39,507 nucleotides of DNA, taken from the NCBI GenBank assembly GCA_002686885.1, contig NYYT01000124.1, positions 9,996 through 49,502 on the forward strand, given 5' to 3'. Below, in pieces: positions 27,195 through 35,173 of this stretch (position 1 is its first letter; the number at the start of each line of letters is the position of its first letter). Both the position numbers and the translations under genes were made by a program. The notes under the pieces were generated by a model. That model searched no databases. It was not told the origin of the DNA and worked only from the letters and a program-made list of their open reading frames with translations. This DNA comes from Pedosphaera sp. (lineage in GTDB: Bacteria; Verrucomicrobiota; Verrucomicrobiia; Limisphaerales; AAA164-E04).

Positions 27195-27203
27195 GGGCCA
27201 TGT

Positions 27204-28631
27204 TCAATCTTCGAAATCAAGCACCGTCCGGTTAAGGGAGGTGGACTCACCTGGTGCCTGGCGCACGGCCCCTGGTTGGTGATAAATGAGCGTAAAAGGG
27301 CCAATCTGAATCCGATCCTGATGCCTGAGAAGCATCGGCTTGGTTACCCTTGAACCATTGATCAGGGTGCCGTTGCGACTGTCTGAATCGATGAGCCACA
27401 ATTCCTGGTTGGATTCTTTCTGAATCATGGCATGACGACGTGAAACCCTTGGATTCGGCAAACAAATATCGCTTGCTTGGGTCCGACCAATGGAGCAGTT
27501 CGATCGAATTCTTACCCGTGTCCCTTCCTGCATCTCCACTTCAGCGACTGGGCGAATACGCTCGATCCACTGCTGATCAAACAGATGATGATAAATGCGA
27601 TTTCGCGTCACCAAAAAATCGCCTCTTACTTTAACCAAGCCCGTAAGTAGTAATTCACTGATGATGAGGTTTTCCTCATCGTATCGAATGTTCTCTCCTC
27701 GCCAGATGCTCCAATAATCGTCCAAAAGGGAGATCTGATCCAGGGGGCATCTTCTTACGCGTTCTCTGACATAGAGCAGATTGTCATCCTGCTCCTTGGC
27801 ACGTGGTGAGAGGAAGAGGAGTTCGCAGATGTGATCCACCAGCTGTGCTGGATCTCCCTCCTGGTTCTGTTCCATGACCGCTTGGCAAAGGCGCTGGGTT
27901 AGGTAGGGGTGTCCCTGAGTCCAGTGGTGGATCCTCTCAATGAGCGCGCCGGCTCGCTCTTGATCTTCAGGGTGACGTTCCAGGCCTCGGGCCAGCGGCC
28001 TGGCTTCGTCGAGACTGAAGTCATGAAGCTCGATTCGATGGCCGATGTTGAAAGGGGTGTGATGTGGATCTTGAATCAGCTCTGAGGGAGTGGCAACGCC
28101 CAGAAGACAAAAAGTCACTTTTTCCATCATGGGATCTTCGATCCGGGCATGGTAGCACTGGCGTATGGCTGCAAAAAATTCGTCTGTGCAAAATGAAAGA
28201 CCTCGGACCACATCCAATTCATCAAAAAAGATGATGAGTCGCTTGGAAATCCTGGGCAAGACTACTTCTCGAATGGCCTGAAACCAGCGCTGAACAGGGC
28301 TCAGTCGAAGATGATCCATCCAATAATCCTCCAGTGCATCTTCCATTTGAAGGGACTGGCCGATTTTTGCCAGCAGCCCATCATACCATTGTTCGGCGTT
28401 GAGGTTCTGGCCGATGGCTGTCAGGTCCAGAATCAAGGCATCCATGGCCTGCTCTTTGAGTTTCATGGCGGCACGCACCATGCTGGATGATTTGCCTATC
28501 TGGCGTGCCGTTAGCACGTAGCAAAACTCGCCTTCCGAAAGCCTTGCGTTGAGCTGCTGGTCCGACGCGCGCTCAACATAGGAAGGGCTATTGTGGTGGA
28601 GGGTGCCTCCAGTAGTGAAGAACCAGCTCAT
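27204..28631 (-). CDS. AAA-like (STAND-type) ATPase with C-terminal FHA domain
   Basis: A 475-residue fusion. The N-terminal half belongs to the AAA-like ATPases related to STAND signalling proteins: YVLTARQIGKSSSMVRAA (P-loop, Lys47), Walker B RLIIFFDELDVV (131-142), sensor-like FCLLGVATPSELI, and the helical lid IHHWTQGHPYLTQRLCQA (234-251). A winged-helix-like region (about 310-355) precedes an FHA domain at about 360-452, with the phosphothreonine-binding residues in SIGRTQASDICLP, RVSRRHAMI and SDSRNGTLING (Arg383, Ser397, His400, Asn420). The last residues, LNRTVLDFED, hold a TxxD sequence (Thr469, Asp472), a pattern some FHA domains bind when phosphorylated. It is probably a cytoplasmic, kinase-dependent switch; the partner is unknown. 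It heads a likely operon with the phosphatase gene. Confidence 0.85.
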   Translation of the reverse strand: MSWFFTTGGTLHHNSPSYVERASDQQLNARLSEGEFCYVLTARQIGKSSSMVRAAMKLKEQAMDALILDLTAIGQNLNAEQWYDGLLAKIGQSLQMEDALEDYWMDHLRLSPVQRWFQAIREVVLPRISKRLIIFFDELDVVRGLSFCTDEFFAAIRQCYHARIEDPMMEKVTFCLLGVATPSELIQDPHHTPFNIGHRIELHDFSLDEARPLARGLERHPEDQERAGALIERIHHWTQGHPYLTQRLCQAVMEQNQEGDPAQLVDHICELLFLSPRAKEQDDNLLYVRERVRRCPLDQISLLDDYWSIWRGENIRYDEENLIISELLLTGLVKVRGDFLVTRNRIYHHLFDQQWIERIRPVAEVEMQEGTRVRIRSNCSIGRTQASDICLPNPRVSRRHAMIQKESNQELWLIDSDSRNGTLINGSRVTKPMLLRHQDRIQIGPFTLIYHQPGAVRQAPGESTSLNRTVLDFED

Positions 28632-28638
28632 GATGTGT

Positions 28639-28645
28639 CCTCCTC
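28639..28645 (-). promoter_or_regulatory. Strong Shine-Dalgarno of the AAA-FHA gene
   Basis: GAGGAGG lies 7 bases before the ATG at 28631 on the minus strand, the only near-perfect ribosome binding site I found in the window. It fixes the start of the AAA-FHA gene and suggests efficient, independent translation. Confidence 0.75.
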
Positions 28646-28691
28646 GAAACTCGGGAGCCTTGTTTCTTGGTCAAATACCCAGCCAGGACAA

Positions 28692-28730
28692 GACCTCGAA
28701 AGCATTGGCAGCCACCCCCGGCTTGAGGTC
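28692..28730 (-). other. Inverted repeat upstream of the AAA-FHA gene
   Basis: On the minus strand, GACCTCAAGC pairs with GCTTTCGAGGTC to form a 10-base-pair stem with a 2-base bulge and a 17-base loop. It lies between the VOC-protein stop and the AAA-FHA Shine-Dalgarno. No T-tract follows. It could be a leader structure or part of a termination region. Confidence 0.35.
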
Positions 28731-28756
28731 ATTGGTCTGTGGCCGAAAGGCTTCTC

Positions 28757-29146
28757 TCAGACTCTGCGCTCAATGAGTTCAATTTCGTAACCCTCTGGAG
28801 CGTCGATGAAGGCGAAACCTCCGCTGCCATCTGTCTTCATCGTGGGTCCGTCCGAGAAAGAGAGTCCCAAACCCTCAAGGTGCTTGCCAAAGGCTTCGAG
28901 GCTGTCGACGATAAAGGCCAAGTGGGTGAGGTCCTCCTGCACTTCCACAGCGCCGCTGTTGGGGAAGTAACACAACTCGATGAGTTCGTCGCTTTCTGGA
29001 GCCTTGAGGAACACCAATTGGGATCCCCTTGGAGATTGATGGCGTCTGACTTCGGTGAGCCCGAGGACTTGAGTGTAGAAATCAACGCTCTTTTCCAGAT
29101 CAGTGACCCGGTATCGTGTGTGGTCCAGTCTTCTGACAATCGACAT
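28757..29146 (-). CDS. VOC-family protein (glyoxalase I/lactoylglutathione lyase-like)
   Basis: A 129-residue protein with two beta-alpha-beta-beta-beta modules of the vicinal oxygen chelate fold. Seen: LDHTRYRVTDLEKSVDFYTQVLGL (first metal His at position 9), ELCYFPNSGAVEV with a Glu ligand region near 57, THLAFIVDSLEAFGKHLE with the second His near 75, and FIDAPEGYEIELIER with the final Glu. These match glyoxalase I-like enzymes that detoxify methylglyoxal, but VOC proteins are diverse, so the substrate is not certain. It is the last gene of a probable proB-mazG-VOC operon, 49 bases after mazG. Confidence 0.85.
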   Translation of the reverse strand: MSIVRRLDHTRYRVTDLEKSVDFYTQVLGLTEVRRHQSPRGSQLVFLKAPESDELIELCYFPNSGAVEVQEDLTHLAFIVDSLEAFGKHLEGLGLSFSDGPTMKTDGSGGFAFIDAPEGYEIELIERRV

Positions 29147-29195
29147 AATGCTTAAACTAGGGGGAACCTATTGCCAGGGCAATCGTTGATTGGGT

Positions 29196-29852
29196 TCATG
29201 AGTGGTTTGCTTCCACTGCCCTCCAGGTTTGCTCTCGTCGTCGGATGGCCTCCCTCAGCAGGATTTCTGGAGACCAGCCTTTTGCCTGAGCGGCAATCAC
29301 CTGGTCCAGCAGGGCTTCGGCAAACTGGTCGGCAGACTCCGGAAGGCTGGGGGCCTGGAGATGATCACTCAGAGGAGCTACCTTGCGGGCTTTTTTAGTC
29401 ATTTTTTCCGCATACTGCAGGGCAGGAAGGTGCCTTGGAATGCCATCCAAAGCGGAATGCCTCTCTTCGAGGGTTCCTTTCTTTTCGGATCGTTTGATGG
29501 CCTCCCATTGAGTCCAGACCCCTTCGACATCTTCGATGGTCTTGTCTCCAAAAACATGTGGATGCCTGCGGACCAATTTATCTGCCAATTCGTTGCAAAC
29601 GGTGTCAAAATCAAAGGCTTTGCGTTCATGGGCCAGCTGGCAGTGGAAGATGACCTGAAGCAGAAGATCCCCAAGCTCCTCGCGCATTTCACCATCATTT
29701 TCCATCTCGATGGCGTCGATCAATTCGTAAACCTCTTCGACAGCGTGAAAGCGGAGTGAGTGATGATTCTGTTCCTGATCCCAGGGGCAGCCATCGGGCG
29801 CCCTCAATCGGGCCATAATGTGGCAGACGCGCTGAATGGGTGTTTCCTTCAT
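29196..29852 (-). CDS. mazG: MazG nucleoside triphosphate pyrophosphohydrolase
   Basis: Hydrolyses (d)NTPs to monophosphates and pyrophosphate; in bacteria it acts as house-cleaning for aberrant nucleotides and modulates stress responses. The start at 29852 (MKETPIQRV) lies 5 bases after the proB stop and gives 218 residues; the track's start at 29912 overlaps proB. Seen: LRAPDGCPWDQEQNHHSL, HAVEEVYELIDAIE (helix with metal-binding Glu), EMREELGDLLLQVIFH, KLVRRHPHVFGD and the C-terminal EALLDQVIAAQAKGWSPEILLREA. This is the standard architecture of a long MazG with its domain repeat reduced at the end. Confidence 0.93.
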   Translation of the reverse strand: MKETPIQRVCHIMARLRAPDGCPWDQEQNHHSLRFHAVEEVYELIDAIEMENDGEMREELGDLLLQVIFHCQLAHERKAFDFDTVCNELADKLVRRHPHVFGDKTIEDVEGVWTQWEAIKRSEKKGTLEERHSALDGIPRHLPALQYAEKMTKKARKVAPLSDHLQAPSLPESADQFAEALLDQVIAAQAKGWSPEILLREAIRRREQTWRAVEANHS

Positions 29853-29857
29853 AAACC

Positions 29858-30937
29858 TTATAAGATCACCAGATCGTTTCGATGGATGATTTCCTGATCG
29901 CATTGCCTCCATTGGGTAAATGTCTCGGCATCAAACCGAGCGATTCCCATGGCAAATTCGGTGCCTTCCTCATCACGGATGCTGACGACTTCACCCTTCG
30001 AAAAAATGCCATCAATGCGGGAGACACCTTTGGGCAGGAGGCTTTTTCCCTGTTCCCTGAGGGCCGTCTTGGCACCCCGATCAACGATCAAGGCGCCCTT
30101 GGGACGATGAAAAAACGCGATCCAGCGCTTGCGGCCCTTGAGCTTGCGTTCCGAAGGCAGAAACAGGGTGCCCACATCCTCTCCCTGGCTCATGGCTGAG
30201 AGAATTCCTCTCTGCTTTCCGGGGCCGATGAACATGGGAATGCCGGAGCGGACGGCAATGCGCGCCGCTTCGACCTTGGTGACCATGCCACCGGTCGCCG
30301 TCACGCTGGTGGTTCCCTTGGCCATTTGAGTCACTTCCCGATTGATGGTGGATACCTCGCCAAGACGTGTGGCTGCGGGTGTGCCGAAATCGCGGATCAA
30401 CCCATCAGCCGTCGTAAGAATGACAAGCAGGTCAGCAGGAAGAAGGCTGGCTACCAGGGCGGAGAGCCGATCATTGTCCCCGAATTTCAATTCCGTGAAA
30501 GACACAGCATCATTTTCATTGACGATGGGAACGATGTCTCTTTCCAAGAGGGCCAACAGAGTGTTTCTGGCATTGAGGTGCCGATCATGGTGCTGTAGAT
30601 CCTCATGAGTGAGAAGGACCTGCCCGACTCCAATGCCATGATTGCCAAACAATGTGGCGTATTGTTGCATGAGGTGGGTCTGACCGACAGCCGCACAAGC
30701 TTGAAGATCGGCCAGATCCTTGGGCCTTCCTCGTAACCCAAGGCTTCCCATACCGGCGCCGACCGCTCCTGAGCTGACCAGAATCACCTCACGACCTTCT
30801 TTTCGGAGTGCCGAAATCTGACCCACCAGCTGTTCTAGCTGAGCGACATCCGGCTGATTCTGCGCATTGGTGAGAATCCCCGTGCCCAGCTTGATCACGA
30901 TGCGACGAGCCTTCTTTAGTAATTCCGATCGGATCAT
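29858..30937 (-). CDS. proB: Glutamate 5-kinase
   Basis: The first enzyme of proline synthesis, phosphorylating glutamate with ATP. The start at 30937 (MIRSELLKKARR) gives 359 residues; the track's start at 30997 is a TTG. Seen: the amino-acid kinase domain (RIVIKLGTGILT, VILVSSGAVGAGM, AVGQTHLMQQY, IVPIVNENDAVS, FGDNDRLSALVASLL, TTADGLIRDFG, GGMVTKVEAARIA) and a C-terminal PUA domain (about 268-355, GALIVDRGAKTALREQGKSLLP). The partner gene proA is not in the window. It is followed after 5 bases by mazG. Confidence 0.95.
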   Translation of the reverse strand: MIRSELLKKARRIVIKLGTGILTNAQNQPDVAQLEQLVGQISALRKEGREVILVSSGAVGAGMGSLGLRGRPKDLADLQACAAVGQTHLMQQYATLFGNHGIGVGQVLLTHEDLQHHDRHLNARNTLLALLERDIVPIVNENDAVSFTELKFGDNDRLSALVASLLPADLLVILTTADGLIRDFGTPAATRLGEVSTINREVTQMAKGTTSVTATGGMVTKVEAARIAVRSGIPMFIGPGKQRGILSAMSQGEDVGTLFLPSERKLKGRKRWIAFFHRPKGALIVDRGAKTALREQGKSLLPKGVSRIDGIFSKGEVVSIRDEEGTEFAMGIARFDAETFTQWRQCDQEIIHRNDLVIL

Positions 30938-31030
30938 ATCCACCGGCAACAGTTTGTTCTCGAGTGAGTGATGCTTGTCAAGGCCAAGCCCTTGCAAGTC
31001 TCAGCAAGCTCTTGTAGGCGCTACCAGCTC

Positions 31031-32404
31031 TCAGAGTTCCTTGATGTAGAGGCTGGCGAATTCAATGGGGTCACCGTGGTGCTGCAAGCCGATGGGACCT
31101 TCCGGTGGGATGCCTGGAAGCAACGCATCTTCGATGACCCTGTGTCCGTTGAGGGTTACGCTCAGGCGATCTCCCTTGAGAGTGATAATGAAGCGGTTCC
31201 ATTTGCCGATGGGGTTGTCGGCAGCCAAGCGGGGAGTGACGGATTGGCGGACTTCAGGTGAGGTTTTTGGATCATTTCGGTAACCATAGACCTCTCCGGA
31301 GCCAATGCTCCAGTTCCAGATATTGACCTGGCTTTTGGTGTTGCCTCTGAGGAAGATCCCACTGTCTCCGGCAAAGTCGACTTCTTCATTGAGGCGCTCT
31401 CCTTTTTCGTTTTTTGCATAGCTTCCGTCAGGAAGGATGAGGGGAACCTGGCGTTTGGAGGTCTCACCGGACCATCGCCAGTCGCACACCATGACAAAAT
31501 CACGATACGATTCCCGAGTCCACAAATGCTTGATCTCGGCCTGACTTTTCCCATCGTAAACGAGTTTCCAATCTTGGGCCCTCCAATGGTCTTCGCTGCC
31601 CTCGGGAACCACCCAGCCATCCAGATTCACTCCATTGTAGAGGGTTGTGAAGCCCTGATCGAGCGGGGCCACCATCGAAGGGGCTGGAGACGAGCTTGGG
31701 AGTTCCTTGATCCGAATATTCCGGTAATCGACTTTTCCTCCTTCCGATTCCAGCGCGATATAGCCCTTGCGGTAAACACATTCCTTGCCGCCGGAGACTT
31801 CCTTGCCATTGACGGCCAGTTGAATGACTCCATCGATGCAGGTTACGCGATAATGGTTCCACTCCGGAGAAGCCTTGGAGCGCATTTCGCTGGGGAAACT
31901 GCGCGATCCGCGGCTGGGTGCATCGGGGATCATGGTCGACCCATGAATGGGAAAGATATCTCCATGGGTGGTAAACCAGTCGGACTTCCCATAGGCATGA
32001 TCGAGTATTTGGACTTCAATGGCCCTGAGAAAAGGCACCCCTGGTGCTGAAATGGGTTCCGCCCAGACAAAGAGTCCTGCATTGCCGGCGGCAACCAGAT
32101 GACGCCACTCGAATTCCAGAATAAAGTTTTCGTATGGTCGATCGGTTCTCAGGGCGCCGGTTGGAATACCCGTGCAATGGATCATGCCCTCCCTCACGGT
32201 CCATGTGGAGGGTGCACAATTGACGTTGACCCACCCATCAAGAGACTTGCCGTCGAAAAGGGGCCGCCAATCTTGTGTCGCTTTTTGCGTGTCCTGGGCA
32301 TGGAGGAGAGGCATCTGGAGCGCGGCCAGGCAGGTGATGAGCAGAAAAATGATGGGCATGATGGGTGAAAGTGTTCGCCAATTATGACATTTCAGCAAGC
32401 GCAT
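31031..32404 (-). CDS. Secreted protein with two DUF1080 (3-keto-disaccharide hydrolase-type) domains
   Basis: A 457-residue exported protein with two LamG-like DUF1080 domains. The signal peptide is MPIIFLLITCLAALQMPLLHAQD; the start may be ATG 32404 or ATG 32359. The first domain is at about 46-235 (WRPLFDGKSLDGWVN, NFILEFEWRH, GNAGLFVW, YIALESEGGKVDYRNIRIKEL). The second is at about 250-457 (FTTLYNGVNLDGWVV, FVMVCDWRW, FAGDSGIFLRG, GPIGLQHHGDPIEFASLYIKEL). Some family members hydrolyse 3-keto-glucosides, but activity of this one is unproven. Such proteins are abundant in Planctomycetes and Verrucomicrobia and often accompany ThuA proteins like the one at 7256. It diverges from the protease gene. 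Confidence 0.88.
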   Translation of the reverse strand: MRLLKCHNWRTLSPIMPIIFLLITCLAALQMPLLHAQDTQKATQDWRPLFDGKSLDGWVNVNCAPSTWTVREGMIHCTGIPTGALRTDRPYENFILEFEWRHLVAAGNAGLFVWAEPISAPGVPFLRAIEVQILDHAYGKSDWFTTHGDIFPIHGSTMIPDAPSRGSRSFPSEMRSKASPEWNHYRVTCIDGVIQLAVNGKEVSGGKECVYRKGYIALESEGGKVDYRNIRIKELPSSSPAPSMVAPLDQGFTTLYNGVNLDGWVVPEGSEDHWRAQDWKLVYDGKSQAEIKHLWTRESYRDFVMVCDWRWSGETSKRQVPLILPDGSYAKNEKGERLNEEVDFAGDSGIFLRGNTKSQVNIWNWSIGSGEVYGYRNDPKTSPEVRQSVTPRLAADNPIGKWNRFIITLKGDRLSVTLNGHRVIEDALLPGIPPEGPIGLQHHGDPIEFASLYIKEL

Positions 32405-32487
32405 TTGCGGCCATCAGGTCTTGTTTGATTTCTCGAGGTTGCAATTGCCATGGGTGCTGGCACACTCGGGCAATAAGATGTGGGCTA

Positions 32488-33888
32488 ATGAGCCGTCCGT
32501 TTCCATTGATTTGTTCCTGTTTTCATCAGCTGCCCATGCTGTTTTTGGGTTGCTGTCTCCTGCTGGTTTGTCCCACCCGTGTTCAGTGCCAATCTTTCGA
32601 ATGGGACGCATCAAGCGATCTGGTTTCCGCGGATTTCGGACATGCCACTCTGGGGCAGGCCCTGGAAAGTATCGCCGAAGCCATGGGCTGGGATGTGTTT
32701 GTTGAGCCAGGCCTTGAAGCACGCAGGGTCAAGACGCGATTTAGCCGTCTTCCTCGCAGCGAGGCTCTCAGGCGCATCCTGGGAGATCTCAATTACGCCT
32801 TGTTGGGCGGAGAATCTGGGACACCGCGCAGGTTGATGGTGTATGCCATCAGTGCTTCCCGTGCGACTCGCAAGATAGAGATTGCTGACGAAGTCACCGT
32901 GTTTGTCTCTCGCCGTCTGGACAATGAAATCATTGTCCAGATCAAGCCTGGAAGTGAGCTGTCCATCGAGGCTTTAGCCGAGACCTTGGGTGCCACTATT
33001 GTCGGCAAAGTCGAGGGACTGAACGCCTACCGACTTTCATTTGAGGATCATGACTCGGCGGACCGGGCACGGGAACAGCTTGCTGGATCCGAGACCCTTC
33101 AGATCAGCGACAACTATACTTGGGAGCGACCCGGAAACCAACAATCCTTCCCTCTTTCCTCTCTGCCTGGTTTACGCATCCAGCCGGAGAATGGATCGGC
33201 CTCGACCATCGTAGGCTTGATCGACATGCCGGTCCAAAGCGAAGCGGCTGAACTCGCCCCCTTCCTGCTGCCGGGAATCCATGTGGGAGGCGAAGTTCCT
33301 GTTCTGGAGAGTGACCTGCCAACCCATGGAACTTCCATGGCACATACGGTGCTCAAGGGGGTGGAGATGGGGCTTCAAGGTCAAAACACCACCCCGGTGA
33401 AAATTCTGCCGGTCGATGTGTATGGGGGTAGCGAAGCTACCTCCACCTTCGAGGTGGTTTCCGGCATCTATCAAGCGGTCCAGGCGGGGGCTCAGGTCAT
33501 CAACCTCAGCCTTGGGGGAGCGGATCCCGTTCCCATCATGGAAGAGGTGATCGATCAAGCTTCTGCTCAGGGAATTCTCTTCGTGGGAGCGGCGGGTAAC
33601 AGTCCGGGCACCGAACCTGTGTTTCCGGCTGCTTACCCGGGAGTTCTCGCAGTCACTGCTTCCTCTCGTCCGGGGCAGGTTGCGTCCTATGCCAACACGG
33701 GGGATTTTGTGGATGTGATGGTTCCCGGTCGCACGTATCTTGATTTCAATGGCGTGACCTACATGGTGAATGGAACCTCTGCTTCGGCCGCCTATGTCAG
33801 CGGCCTGGCTGCATCGATTGCTGCAGCCACAGGCCGCCCCGTTCAGGAAGTGGCGTTGGAGCTCAAGGCTCAGCTGCCCAAACCATGA
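32488..33888 (+). CDS. Secreted subtilisin-like (S8) serine protease with N-terminal secretin-type domain
   Basis: The track starts at a GTG (32365). The ATG at 32488 (MSRPFPLICSC) gives a signal peptide (MLFLGCCLLLVCPTRVQCQ) and 466 residues. Residues about 37-100 (FGHATLGQALESIAEAMGWDVFVEP, LPRSEALRRILGDLNYALL) resemble the STN/secretin-TonB short N-terminal domain, not usual on proteases. Residues about 140-215 look like a subtilase propeptide (EALAETLGATIVGKVEGLNAYRLSF). The S8 domain carries Asp246 in GLIDMPV, where the usual DTG/DSG is DMP; His280 in PTHGTSMAHTV; NLSLGG; GAAGNSPGTEPVFPAAY; and Ser431 in NGTSASAAYVSG. The triad is intact. The substrate is unknown. It converges on the Tm-1-like gene with a 10-base gap. 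Confidence 0.88.
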   Translation: MSRPFPLICSCFHQLPMLFLGCCLLLVCPTRVQCQSFEWDASSDLVSADFGHATLGQALESIAEAMGWDVFVEPGLEARRVKTRFSRLPRSEALRRILGDLNYALLGGESGTPRRLMVYAISASRATRKIEIADEVTVFVSRRLDNEIIVQIKPGSELSIEALAETLGATIVGKVEGLNAYRLSFEDHDSADRAREQLAGSETLQISDNYTWERPGNQQSFPLSSLPGLRIQPENGSASTIVGLIDMPVQSEAAELAPFLLPGIHVGGEVPVLESDLPTHGTSMAHTVLKGVEMGLQGQNTTPVKILPVDVYGGSEATSTFEVVSGIYQAVQAGAQVINLSLGGADPVPIMEEVIDQASAQGILFVGAAGNSPGTEPVFPAAYPGVLAVTASSRPGQVASYANTGDFVDVMVPGRTYLDFNGVTYMVNGTSASAAYVSGLAASIAAATGRPVQEVALELKAQLPKP

Positions 33889-33898
33889 TGGGGGGTTT

Positions 33899-35131
33899 CT
33901 ACGCGCCGCAGGCCTTCGTCGCGGCGTTCTGTTCCATGTTCTTGAGGAGCGCCTGGGTGCAGGCTTCCGCGAACTGGGGATGATTGATTTCGAGATCCAG
34001 GCTGACCACCTCGATACCCTTTCGAAGGCCTTGCTGGAGGCTCTTGAAGAGTTGAGCATCGGCTGCCGGGTCATGAAATGGCCCTCCCTTTCCACCGATG
34101 ACACTGAGTCCACCCAAGGGAAGCAGGACCGTGACCGGAGCTGTGTAAGCATTGATTTTATCCGCCAGAATGATGCCCAGTTGCGCACATTCTTCAGGGG
34201 TCGTCCGCATCAATGTCACTTGGGGATTGTGAGCATAAAACTGACGGTCGGCGAAGACTGAAGGAATGGTGTCTGGCGCATGAAAATTCACCATGTCGAG
34301 ACATCCGGGGACGACCACTGAGGGAACGGCGGCTTTTCCAGAGGCTTCATGACGATGGGGTCCTGCACTGAGAACGCCGCCCACCAGCTCGTCTGCCCAC
34401 TCAGTGGCTGTGATGTCCAGTACGCCTTGTGCCAACCCACTTTCGATGAGGGTCTCCATGGTGCGACCTCCAGCACCGGTGGCATGAAAGACAAAAACCT
34501 CGAAGCCGCTCTCTTCCAAATGAGAACGAGCATGCTCGACACAGGATGTTGTGTTGCCAAACATGCTTGCGACGATGGTAGGTTTCTCATCCTGTTTCTG
34601 CGAAAAAGCCTCGACCATGCCGCAGATGGCTCCAGCCCCGCGTTCCATGACCCCTCTGAGGATACTGTTGAGGCCTGACACATCGACGACACTGGGCATC
34701 ATGACGATGTCGGAAGTCTCCAGGTAGGCCGAAACATCGCCGCTTGCCATCGTCGTGATCATCACCTTTGGAAAACCGACGGGCAGGGCGCGCATGGCAG
34801 CTGTGCTCATGGATGTGCCTCCGCCGCCCCCCATGGAGATGACGCCATCAATCTTCCCTTCTTCGAACCATTGTTTCATGACAACGGGAGCCGCGTGTGC
34901 CATCGCCTCGACGCATCGACCGCGATCGCCACATAGGAGCACCTCCTCAAGATGCCCTCCTGCAGCCTGAAGCACTGCTTCGCGACTTAAGTCGGGCTGA
35001 AGGATGGGAGGGCTTCCCGTGCCAAGATCGACTAGAAGGGTTTGATGCCCGCGCTCTCGAATCGCTCTGGCAAGCCATGCCAGTTCTTCCCCTTTGGTAT
35101 CAAGCGTTCCGATGACAGCAATGGTTGCCAT
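33899..35131 (-). CDS. Tm-1-like ATP-binding protein (UPF0261 family)
   Basis: A 410-residue protein matching the N-terminal half of plant Tm-1 and its bacterial relatives, a family with ATP-binding character and no settled bacterial function. The start is ATG 35131 (MATIAVIGTLDTKGEELAWLA); the track's 35146 is a TTG. Seen: ISMGGGGGTSMSTAAMRALPVGFPKVMIT, VSGLNSILRGVMERGAGAICGM, ASMFGNTTSCVEHAR, FHATGAGGRTMETLIESG, PGCLDMVNF and LLPLGGLSVIGGKGGPFHDP near the C-terminus. It is encoded 42 bases after the TIM-barrel gene that corresponds to the other half of Tm-1, so the two products probably act together. Confidence 0.88.
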   Translation of the reverse strand: MATIAVIGTLDTKGEELAWLARAIRERGHQTLLVDLGTGSPPILQPDLSREAVLQAAGGHLEEVLLCGDRGRCVEAMAHAAPVVMKQWFEEGKIDGVISMGGGGGTSMSTAAMRALPVGFPKVMITTMASGDVSAYLETSDIVMMPSVVDVSGLNSILRGVMERGAGAICGMVEAFSQKQDEKPTIVASMFGNTTSCVEHARSHLEESGFEVFVFHATGAGGRTMETLIESGLAQGVLDITATEWADELVGGVLSAGPHRHEASGKAAVPSVVVPGCLDMVNFHAPDTIPSVFADRQFYAHNPQVTLMRTTPEECAQLGIILADKINAYTAPVTVLLPLGGLSVIGGKGGPFHDPAADAQLFKSLQQGLRKGIEVVSLDLEINHPQFAEACTQALLKNMEQNAATKACGA

Positions 35132-35173
35132 GAGAGAGTCAATCAATCCTTCGAGGCTGTTTCAATGGACCTC

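Noticed and set aside
33172-34188. Minus-strand ORF of 338 aa
   Set aside because: It runs antisense to the S8 protease catalytic domain and out of frame with the Tm-1-like gene. The translation is rich in Arg/Ser/His with no family motif, so it is a shadow.
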